Shown in pieces: positions 46,801 to 58,800 of a DNA stretch of 64,000 nucleotides (its first letter is position 1; every line of letters begins with the position of its first letter). A model generated the notes under the pieces. It was not told where the DNA came from, did no database searches, and saw only the letters and a program-made list of their open reading frames with translations. The stretch covers positions 9,416,153 through 9,480,152 of the forward strand of contig SSNP01000002.1 of assembly GCA_006937955.1 (NCBI GenBank), written 5' to 3'. The translations under genes and the position numbers were made by a program. The stretch is from Pachypanchax playfairii (lineage: Eukaryota; Chordata; Actinopteri; Cyprinodontiformes; Aplocheilidae).

Positions 46801-49800
46801 GTTTATTCACTGTAGAAACTATAATGAAGGAGGTTTGACTCAAAGGGTCAAGAGATGTAAATCCAAATGCAGAATTTCAGAGAGTTTAATTAAAATTTAT
46901 CCAGTGATTCATGAGATATTTTGCTGACTGCTGACAGTTAATACCAACATGATTTCAATGTTAGTTGGAACTCCGAATATAAAGATAAATCTCAACATCT
47001 GTCAAGCTAAAGAGTTCTTGTGAGAACCCAGATGAGTTAAAAGCAGAGCAGGAGAAAGAGGAAGTTTAAACCTGTTGGGGGCGGAGCATCAGAGCATCCT
47101 CTTGAGTTGATTGTCCAAAGGATGATGAAGAACATGATGGAAAACCCCCATCATCCTCTTCAGAACACATGAACATCAGTCAGAAGCTTCTTCAGATCCA
47201 CACAGAAGAAAGACTGAGTTACAATAATGTCTCATTTACCTTCAGATATTAATACAGTCTGTTTGAATTGGATTTTATTTCCTAATTCAAACCAAAAACT
47301 GACTGAAAATAAAAAAGGGAAAAAACAGCAACACAAATTAACTTCTGACTTTGTGTGTAAATGTACACCAAAGTATCCCACACGTGTCTCAGTTTGTTTC
47401 TAATTTGTCCTCAGCATATTTACAACTTGTCATCAACCCTTGTTATTTCTTGTTTCTCTCATTTCTGACTCACTGAAACTAAATTAAAAGGGTTTGAGTT
47501 GAATTCTAAACTCCCACAACAAGTTTGCAGCTCCTGACAGGACGTTTGTCTTATAAATTGTTTTTGAACATGTTCTGAATTCAAACCACTTGACAGTGCA
47601 GCTCAACGACTCGGGAGAGGAAACTGAAAACCATCAGAGACTTTTCGAGACATTTTGGAGTCTCTGTTTGCAGTTTGTCACAAACAGCATTAGCTCAGTG
47701 AAATATGAGCTGAAAGTATTTAAACTATAAATAATTTTAGTATCTATTTCTGAAAATACTGTTTTTTTTAAAGTAATGATGCTTTGGTGATGTCACATTC
47801 TCCTGTAGAGGGATTATCAGATTATCACTGAGTGATTATAAATCTCTTTTTACATTATTTGCTGCCAGAACATGCTGAGATAAACACTAAAACCTCCTAT
47901 TATCCTGAGGTTAATGTTCACGTCATATAGTGAAGAGAAAATAAAATCATGCACATGAATTACAGTTGCCAAGGAGACAAAAAGGCACTCTCTATAACCC
48001 GAGATTACACAATCAACACAGAGTGTAATCAAGACAGTTGGCGCTTTGAAAATCATCAGACTCCCTTCTTTATTTTGAGCTTTTATTTTATTAGTTCAGA
48101 ATCTGTAAAATGATGTTTAGAGCTTTTTAAAGCAGGTGGTTATTTATAGATGTGAACTTACACAACACAGTGTTATTTTGTTCTCAGCTCCGTGTGAGTC
48201 TGCGTGAACTGAAACATCACTGTCAGCACCACTGTGGACAGATTCACCCTCAATATTAGAATAAAACTGAATTCAGCATATATATATATATTCATTTTAA
48301 ATGGGTTAATGATTCCCTTCAAACATTTAACAGATTATACCAGTCAGATCAATCATAAGCAGCAGTTTTATCTGCTATGTGAACAAGACAGTATTTATAT
48401 AAATAGCAGTGAACAGAGCTTGTGTCGTCCGCCAGTAACACATTTACTTGGAGCTGAAAGAGCTTCTACCAATGCAGAGGAGTGAGGAGGACCCCTCTGC
48501 AGCGATTCTCCCCCTCTCTGCCAACCGACAACACCACATAGGCTCATTACACCAGTTTGAGTACAAGACAAATGGGGAGGAAGGGAAAAATGAGATGTGT
48601 CAACCGGTGCTGTAGAGTACTGATCTCAGGAGGGCTGGATCACTCCCACTGGTTTTTCTGCCTATCGGTGTGCTCTGCCTGTGGGGTGGAACGCAGCGGG
48701 GGAAGATGCTTACACTGTCGCTGGCTATTGTGTGGACAGAGGGGCTCCCTCAGAGTGGATGATACGCATTCACCAGACATTTCCACCTGCGGATGGAGGT
48801 CTGTGCTCCATGCTTTCCTCAAATGGATTCTCTCAAAGAAGCTGCTGAGACTCTGACTTGTTATTTAATGGACAAAGTGCCTTCTTTTTATTCTTCTTTG
48901 CATTCAGATTGAGGGGATTTTTTTGTGTTAGCAGAGTAACAGGGTAACAGAAATCGAACCTTATGCACACAAACTGCAGATGGCTTCAGAGGAAATGTCC
49001 TTATTTAGATGAATAGTAGTAGCTCGGAACCCCCAGTGTATCTTGGGGAATACCCTGATGTTGAATGTAAGCCAACACCAAAAAAACAAAAACAAAAAAC
49101 CTTTGGACGACGCACCAAGAGTGGCCAAGAAAAAAAATCTGACCAAAGAAAACAACAGGCAAGTGCTGTTTCAGATTTATTTAGCTTCTTTATGTTTATT
49201 CTGAACTATCTTAACCCTTTACTTTCTACAGAGGATTAACATGAAAATCTTCTCAGAAATGTTGAGTGTTGAAAAAAAAGATGATTTTTCTCTGCTGATA
49301 GTGTCATACGTTGTACTTAAAACAAAGCTACTCAAGTCATTCTCTGTTTTTGAATAAAACGTGTTACTGTTAATTTGGTTTAGGAATTCAAAAAGCTCAC
49401 CTCACTTCAGAAAACTGCTGAATTTTCCTTTTTTTCACAAGAATTTATTCTCTTTAAAGTTTGTCTTTAATTGATGCACTGCAACCAGCAAATTTAATCT
49501 TTGTTTGTTTGGTTAATAGATATTTTTTGCATAGGAGCTACACAAAAAAAGTCCAATTTGATGTAAATTTAACAGCAAGTTTTTTGGGAGGTTGTTTTTC
49601 ATTAAACAAAAGAAAGAGAAAAAGTTTGAATATGGATTCACCCTCTTTCTCTTATTGATTACAATCTGGCGCAACAGTCTGCAATAAAGACAAAGTACCA
49701 CAAAATACCTGCCAAGAATGAGCATCTTATAAAATCCTACAGAGTGACAATGGAATTTATCCTGACATGAAAACATAGCTCATGTTTAATCAAATGCACC

Positions 49801-52800
49801 AGAGACTTCCAATTCATGCAGAAATTGACAAGAAAAACTAAAATAAATACTAAAATAAATAATTTATTACTATTTTAGACACAATTAAGATACTTTGTGA
49901 CTAAATTAAGGAAATACATAACAGCTGCAAGCTATTTGCAATTATATCAACTGTAGATTTCATTTCCCTCTGTGATCAGTCATATACAACGTGTTGCTAA
50001 ATTCTTAAATGCACTATTGAGTGTGATTCCACTGTAAATGTACGTGTTTACTCAAATGTTGTATCACTAGCATCCCAGTGGGATACTAGTTTAACTTGTT
50101 AATGAGCTGGAAGCAAAAAGAGATTCTCAGGGATTTGAAAACTATAATAAAGTAAACAATAAAGTTAAATTTATGATAAAAACAGTAGGTAAATTCAAAT
50201 GCATTTTAGAAAGTTGAATTGTAAGTGTCTTCTTCTTTAAAAAGAATAACAAGTACAATTCTGCATTACTAACAGCTTTATTTAATGTGTATATGTGTAT
50301 CACATGTACATTTGGGGGTTTTTAAAAATTACTGACAGTTATAAATATTACATGAATGTGCAGTGCTGCTTATGCAGTGTAAATGTTCTATGTTTACATT
50401 TAAAAACAGTTTTGCCACACTTGCTGCATTAAAACAAACATATTGAAAATAAGAGAAACATATATAATTATTCTATTTTATTTATTGGTAATGACCAGTA
50501 TTGTTCTATTGTGTTGTTTTACTGCAAGCAAACACCATTTTTTGTTCTTATTAGTGATTCCACCTACTGTGAAGCGAACACCTCATGAGAGCTGCTTGGA
50601 GGCCCATGAGTCAGTACTGCTTTCTATTTTCAGTCCTAACAATGACTGAGTTTTCTCTCATGCTAAAAACAAAAGTCATATTCATCAGAGGGCTCATTCT
50701 TGTACTCATGTTACTTACATGTACATCCCTGATCTACATTAGCAAATGATATGTCAAGAAAAATGGAGGAAAATGGTTTGTCTGTTTAAAATTTGCATGT
50801 TTAAAATTAGAAATGAATCACAGATCTGATAAAACGTTATGAAAAAGTTAAAGTTAATATCTCGAAAGTGCAAAGACTTCCTTTTCTCACTATTAGAACA
50901 TTTACTGATACTTGTCAGAATTGATTATCATTCTTCTTCCTGCAAGAGAGACAGAAAGTTACAGTTTCTGCACTTTATATGATGAGTAACGTGTTTCTTG
51001 CGTGCAGGTCTAGACTTACGATAAATGCCAGGAATTCTGCAAGTTCTCTAGTTTCACCTCTAACAAGATTTTTGAGTTTACGTTCTCATCAAATATTTTT
51101 ATAGACCACTAACAAATATAACTTCTTTCTATAGTAACAAGTTCCTCACTTTGGATCTCGGTGTTGCAAACATTAGTTTTCATTTGTGGTAAAATTTTTA
51201 GAGTGGGCAGGGTGAAACATTTACCCTGTTTCACAAAGTTGCTGACTGAGTTTGTGCTCCTTTCTGATTTTATTAATTTGTTTTCTCTTTGGAAATAATT
51301 CCTTTTAGATTCTGAAACAACAGAAGATGAAGGTGGAGACCAATTTGAGACCAAAGAAGATATCGGGGATGTTGAGGACCAGGCTGTTCCTACTGGTAAC
51401 CAAAATATTCTCAGATATTTCATCCAAATACTCTAATGACAAAAAAATAGAACTAAAATAATGGTATTCACTGAAGGATTTTAGCTTGATGCAACTATGG
51501 AAAGGAAAGTGGTCAACCATACATTGACGTGACACTTTTTAGATTTTCAATTACAAGTTAAAGTGTGCTGGATTCTGAAGTCCAGATTGCCACCATGTAT
51601 AATCCTCACTTTTAACTGCATCTGATGAAACACTTAACTTGTATTAATTAGATTTTTACTGAACTCAGTTATGAAGTTGTAACCTTAAAGGAACAAACCA
51701 TCAAACATATACTGAGCAACAGTCTAGTGGTTTTATACAGTTTGGCTTTTTTGTTCATAGAGCCTCTTAATTAAATATTCTGAACATTCAACTTTATTTC
51801 AGGATCACCTATGTGTTTTATTACAACATTTAATAATAATAAAAAAAAACATTGTCTCACAGCTAAACGTGCAAACAAAAATAAATCCGATATTTTCCCT
51901 TACATATACTAAACTCCACAGTATATTGAAAACAGTTAATCTATGCGGAGTGGGCGTTATAGCTGTCTGATTACATTCATTTCCTTAACACCACAAACAA
52001 CACTTCAAATAAAAAACAACTAAAATCAAAATTTAAATATAAATTGCTTCTATTTTTATGTAGAGTTGCTTTGGATACAGCATTTCTAATTATTGGACCA
52101 TGTATTTCTTCTTTTACATGAAAAATCAGTGATGGGCAGATCTGGACGGGATAAAAGTAGAACACATGGACAAGAAGATCACTCTAACAGGCAAGAAATG
52201 AAAACAAACCTTTCCAGTCAAAAAACTCTATCCTGATTGAAGGACCAGATGCTATTTTCATGTTATGAACGGACAAATAACTGATTTCAATAGTGTTTAC
52301 TTTAAATCCTCCAGACACCAGTCGGATGATTTTTCAAGAGAATCTCCCCCACAAGTTCTTCCACCACCATCACCCCGATTGGTCAAACGTACTTCCACTT
52401 CTCCAATGCCAAGCCGCTCTGGTTCAACTACTCCAGTCAGTTTGCGTAAGAAAGCCATTGTGCCAACAGAATACCAAGACACAGTTCCTGGGGAGTTTGA
52501 AGAAAAGGTCAAGCAGCCAAAAAGTGTGACTCAAGAAAGCACTCAGGATTCCCGACCACAGACTCCTTTGAGCGAGTGCTCCAGGAAGGAGTTTACTCTA
52601 AGACCATCTCCAAAGCTTACAAGGGCAAGTTCTAAAGTTTTTGAGAAGGTTCGCGGCTTAGAGGAGCGCAGACGAAGTCTTGATATTCCAGAAGGTTCAA
52701 TTTCAGGAAGATCCTGGGCAGGGTTCAATCGTGCAGGATCTGTAGATTCAGATGATGGAGGAAGTCGGTTGGGCATCTCTAGAGAAAGTTCAAGGGAAGA

Positions 52801-55800
52801 TCTTCGGGAGGCTCTGAAAGAGGATGCTGCTGAACGAAGATCCATGTTTAAACAGAGGGCTGCTTCACTTGAAGAGAAACCCCGCTACTCTCAAAAAGTT
52901 CAGGACATTGAAAATAAGTTTACTGAAGAGCTCCAGCGCATCAAAAAACTTGTTGGGAAACCCCATCTCAAAAAATCCTTTTCTACTGAACAACTAACGC
53001 TAAAGGGAAAGCAGCGTCAGCCTTTTCGAAAAATTGAACCTATTCCTCCACAAGTCCTACAAAAACTACAAGAAAGGGAACGTGTGCAGTGGGCAAAGGA
53101 ACAGAGAGAAATAAGTCAGCAACCAATGCAGCAGCAACAGCAAGAACTGCAACAATTACAACCTCAAAAGACAACAAATACTGGCTCAACTGCTGTAGTG
53201 GGTAGATGTAGGAAAGTTGCAGGTCCACCGGAGTCTGTGCAGTTATCTGACTTGCCAGGACAACGATTGGTAAGAGAATCAAACAGAGTTAGTCCAGTAA
53301 CAGAAATTATTCAGCGATCATCATCACCAGCATTACATCAACAACATAGGGAAGACTTGCCAAATGTTGCAATGACATTAAGGAAGGTTGAACGAAGGCC
53401 ACCAAGTCCGCTAGTTCAAAGGGTATCTCGAATGCAAGACTCCCCCTACATCCAAGAATCTCTTGTACAAACAACCCAAAAGGACGAAACCTCAGGGAGA
53501 AGGACACCAGTAGAAGGGGTAGTAAGGAAAATTGAAAACAGACCTGAAAGTCCCATGATACAGAAAAGGACAGTCACCATGCAAGATCTTCCTCTTCAGC
53601 CTTCTTCAAAACCCCCAAAGGCAGCCTCAATCAGTCCAACAGAAGACAAAATGGAAGTGGAGGTACCCAAACCAACCTCTAAGTTAAAAGTCCCTACAAT
53701 TATAGTTGAAGATGAAGAAATGGAAGTAGATGTTCCTACAAAGACAAGTGTGCCCCAGCAAAGTATTGTTAACAAAGAGCGAAAACAGTCAAAGACTAAA
53801 GGGAAAAGTCGCCGCTCTCGTCCTCTGTCTCCAGAGTTAGGTTTGTAATTTTTTCTTAGCAAAACTTTTCATGCCTGTATCAAGTTCTAGTCTATTAGCT
53901 TTCATGCTTAGACAATAATAGTATTTCTTTACCAGTATTCAAAATATTTTTTTACTAATACTCGTTGACTTGTCTTTTGTGCAGATTCCTCAGATGATTC
54001 TTACGTTTCTGCTGGAGAAGACCCGATGGAGGCTCCGGTGTTTGAGTTTCCCCTTCAGGACACCGTAGCATCTGCTGGTGGAGATGTGTTATTAAAAACT
54101 ATAATTGCCGGAACCCCAAGTCCCGAAGGTAACATGTTTCCTTTTGCATTTTATCCTTAAAACAAAAAGTAGAAGATGAACGGGTGAACTAACTTATTTT
54201 GTATGTCTTCTTACTGAAGTTACTTGGAGTAAGGACAACACTGAAGTTTCAGGGACTGCGCACTGTATCGTCAAAGTGGAGGGTGAACGACACAGTCTGC
54301 TCATTAAATCAGCAAAACCAAGTGATAGTGGAAGATACTGTGTAACAGCTGTAAACCAGGTGGGCAGGGCCTCCAGCAGTGCCACACTAATAGTTAAACC
54401 AGGTAAGTTTAAACTTAGATGAGTTATTGCATAAACCTATTAATATCTACTGTAGATTCCCAAACCTAACAAGTCAAGTTTATTTATAGAGCACTTTTAA
54501 CATACAACATGATCGCTGAAATAAAGCATCATTTACTTATTTATAAAATCAACATTTGTATAAAAATAGTTTACATATTTAGAAACAGGTCGTTGGACAG
54601 CAACCATTATCTGTTTGCTCTGTTGACTTCAAATGCATCGTGTCATTTCTTCCCACACTGACACTGTGTTCTTCTACTACTCCCTTATTGTTATCTTCCT
54701 GAACGAGATGCGTGTATGCCATATATTCCAGCTGAACAGCCTCACTTATAGTTACCATAGCAACAAAGAGGTGAAACCGAACCTATAAATTGCCCACTGA
54801 GTCTCACCAGCTTCACTCACTGTGACTACATGCTATTGTTTTGGCGCCATATTGTTTTACTTTCCAGATAATTATTATTATTGTGTGTGGGCTTGCTTTG
54901 GGGGGGGGGCAGCATGTAAACCCATTGAACTTAGATATGTGATATATGAGATATGAGGAAATAGGAATCAGTAATTAAAGAGACAAAAAGAAAGGTAGTA
55001 ACAACAGGGACCCTAATAACTCTATTTGTTTTTAGAGTCTGTGCTGGAGCTGAAAGGAAGCCTGGGAGTGCCGATGGAAATCAGCAGCCCTATTACATCT
55101 GATGAGGAGTATCTGAGTCCTCTGGAGGAAGTTATGGATTTTGGAGTCCAAGAGCCAAGACGAACTGTGGACACAAGATTCAGAGAACCTCCTGCATTTC
55201 TGGTGAGACTGTTTGTTTCAAAATTATTTTAAAATTATATTCTGATGATCTAAATATGTTTACCATTTGCATTCAATAGTATTTTTGACCAGTTTATTGC
55301 ATGGGAATGTATAAAGAGTGTTGTTGCTTTTATGAATGCTAATTTCCTTCTCTAAATGTGTGATCTCTGTTGCCTTTGTTTCTACCTTACATTACATTTA
55401 TAACAGGTAACAATGATGGATCAAGCTGTCATTGAAGGACAGGAAGTCACTATGTCTGTTAGCATAAGTGGACAACCTAAACCCATGCTTTACTGGTAGG
55501 TTCCTTCAGGGTATCCCTTAAACATTCACTGCTTTCACAATAAATCACGATGTCTGACAGACTCATTACATCAACCATGAAGCTGCTTATTACCCAGAAA
55601 CACAAAAGTGTCACAAAAAAACCAGTTGTGAATTTAAATGGGTCTTATTTTAAAGAAGATAACACACTTAAGATTCTGACTGTACAATGATTTTGCACCA
55701 TGTTACATAGATGCTATTAGTCTGTGGTTAGTAATTAATGTTGAAAAATTCAGCAGCTACAAGTAATAAGCATGAACTTCTTATTGTCAACAAGCCCCAC

Positions 55801-58800
55801 AGGAGAACCAGCACCTGATAGAATGGAGAAACTACTAAAATAAATAACTTGAAAATAGTGAAGGACGTGTTCCTTCATGGACATGGTCATTAGCTGATCC
55901 AAAATTCAATTGAATTCAGTTTTACTTATATAGTATATAACAGGTCATCTCAAGGCACTTTCCAGAAAAATCCAGTCAGTACTCCAGATTCAAAGTTAAC
56001 TTTATGAAAACATTTTAAGAAATTGTAAATAATAATTACATACAGTAAGTTAAGAAATGCTAAATTGTAAAAAATACCAATCTGAGGAACCAGTTGACTG
56101 GGTTAAATCATCAACACAATCTTCCATCCAGAGCAGCACATAGGGGGAAAAGTGGAAAGAAAAGGTCCCCTTAAGCCAACCTCAAAAGCATATTAATAAT
56201 AATAAGGAATATTACAAATGACAAAAACTTTAAATACCATACCATACCATACCATGTTTATTTATAGAGCTCTTTTACAGGATTACTCCTCCAAAGTGCT
56301 GGACAGTACAATAAATACAACAGTAAAACAATAAAACACAATCAGAGCTAGGAGACATTAAAAGCAGTAGAATAGAAATGTGTCTTTAGCCGAGATTTAA
56401 AGACAGTGACAGAGAGAGAGAGTCGGACAGTCATGGGGAGCTGGTTCCATAGTTTTGGGGCACAGATAGAAAAGGCCCGTTCGCCCCGAGACTCAAAACG
56501 ACCGGACGGGATGCGCAACAGACGCTGGTCAAGGGAGTGTAGAGCGCTGCCAGGAACATACCAATCGAGCAGCTGAGAGAGGTAAATAGGAGCCAAAGAG
56601 TGAAGAGCCTTAACAGTAAAGAGCAAAATTTTAAATTTGATTCTAAAACGAACAGGCAGCCAATGCAGACGAGCCAAGACCAGAGTAATATGATAAGAAA
56701 ACAAGATAAATACCTTTACACGCACAGTGTGTGTTAATCCTGTGTAAATATGTACACAAATATTAATCCTGTGTAAATATGAGAATATTTGCAGTTGTTA
56801 TTTTCAAATTATAGCATGTAATTATAGGTTGAATTCTTCAAAGAGGTTCTGATGTAACAGCCGTGACTTTCAATACACAAGAGCTGAAAATAAAGTACCA
56901 GATACCGAATACCACCCACAGTCTGTCACACAAGAGCTTCTTGAAAAAAGTGTGTTAATGATCATACCTCTTTGCACTCATTTAAAACAAAGAAAAGCTA
57001 TGATTACCAAAACATGTGATATTTGTCCTTTAAATCTTCTCAAGGCTGAGGGACAGGGTCACCGTTAAAACAGGTCCACGTCACACTGTGCGTGAGACGA
57101 CAGAAGGCACCTTTGAGATGACCATCAAGTCTGCAATGAGATCAGATTCTGGCATTTACACCTGCAGGATCATTAATGAGTACGGAACCAAACAGTGTGA
57201 GGGAAGGCTGGAAGTGAAAGGTGGGAGAAACACAGGATTTCAATTCACATCAAGTGAATAAAAATGTTCTTTTTTGGCCATAACCAGTTAACTACACAAC
57301 CTTTTCATTCTAACTTAACAGTGATCAGAAAGTATTTTTTATTTATACCCAGCCCCCCCAGTTGAGCCTGGCCTGGCCATCATCCGTCCAGTAAGAGACA
57401 TCACAGCCAAGGCTGGAGAGACTGTTTTGTTCGAGTGTCACATCATCGGACCTAAGGACACTGATGTGGACTGGCTTGCAGATGGGAAACTGATCCAGCC
57501 AGCTCTGCTTAACTGTAAAATGCACTTTGATGGAAGAAAATGCAGACTGCTGCTTAATTCAGTTCATGAGGATGACAGCGGCACATACATGTGCAAGCTC
57601 AGCACAGTAAAAGGTTGGTTCCAGGGAAAAAAATCATCACAACATGGGTGACTGTATTTTGTTATCCACTCTTATTTTTTTTTCTTATCTAGAGGAAGTG
57701 ACATCCTGCGGTAAACTCAAAGTCATTCCCTCCCTTGAGCCTCTCTTCACTCGTATGTTGGATGTTCTGGAAGTGATTGAGGGTCGTAATGCTCGATTTG
57801 ACTGCAAAGTCAGTGGAACGCCACCTCCTAAGGTCACGTGGAGTCACTTTGGTAAGACAAAACTGCCATTTCTAATCTAGATTGGCTTTTAAAACAGTTA
57901 AACACACAGAATACCTTTAAAATTTTAAATTAATTTCAGGATTTAAACATCGTCTCTGTACTCAGACCGTCTCCTCTAAATTTTTCTCTTCAGACCAGCA
58001 ACTCGTTGAAAGTGAGGACATTCGTATTCTGCAGGAAGGCGGCCGCCATTCTCTGATCATTTCCCATGTGACCAGTGATGATGAGGGTTTCTACACAGTC
58101 AGAGCACTGAACAGTCACGGTGAAGCTGAGAGTTCTGCTGAACTTTACATACAAGAACCACGACCAGCCATCTCCTCTCAGATGTAAGAGGGTATTTGTG
58201 TTTTTAGTAATGATTTATCACCACTTTTTATTCACATGCAGTATCTCATCATTCTTCAAGGGCTAAACTGGAGAAAATGCCATCCATCCCAGAGGAGCCA
58301 GAGATCCCCGAGAACGAGGTGGAACGATTTACAATGCCTGACTTCATCAAACCCCTTTATGATCTGGATGTGATTGAGGGAAAAGAGGCTGTGCTGAAAT
58401 GCAAGGTGGCTGGTTTACCGTATCCAACCATCATCTGGTTCCATAACGGCAAAAGGATTGAGAGCACAGAGGACAGGAAGATGACACAGTGTATGTGTCT
58501 CACACTGAAACAGCAGTAACATGATCTGTAACTCAAACACTTAAATACTTTCAAAAATGCATTACATCCTTTGCTACTCATCTTAAACACATCTACATTT
58601 GCATTTTTTAATTTAAAGTGAAATTTACATGCCGGTTTGACAAATTACAGTGCAGCATAGTGAGAGCATTTTATGGCTTTCAGTAATTCTTGACCTTTGA
58701 TGAGATTTAGGTAAATATATCACAGAACAAAACAAGAATTCATGTAAATATTTCATTTTAAAAATGAATTATGAGCTGCAACAGATAACTTGGGGCTTTA

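Larger units (their letters stand above)
43840..51308 (+). other. speg: speg intron 1 (7.5 kb)
   Basis: By far the longest intron of the gene in this window; the others are about 80 bp to 1.6 kb. Mostly AT-rich. It holds a CArG box at 45146-45155, a repeat copy near 46880, a GC-richer block at 48420-48860 and a possible cassette at 49009-49158 (listed or discussed separately). Nothing else is supported. Confidence 0.6.

Noticed and set aside
52297..53862. Minus-strand frames (100, 80, 66 and 88 codons) opposite the long speg exon
   Set aside because: Shadows of a purine-rich coding exon; no start context, splice sites or family motifs.
54478..54495. MEF2-like TTATTTATAG in a speg intron
   Set aside because: It is part of a LINE-type 3' end found in several places, so the match is repeat-derived.
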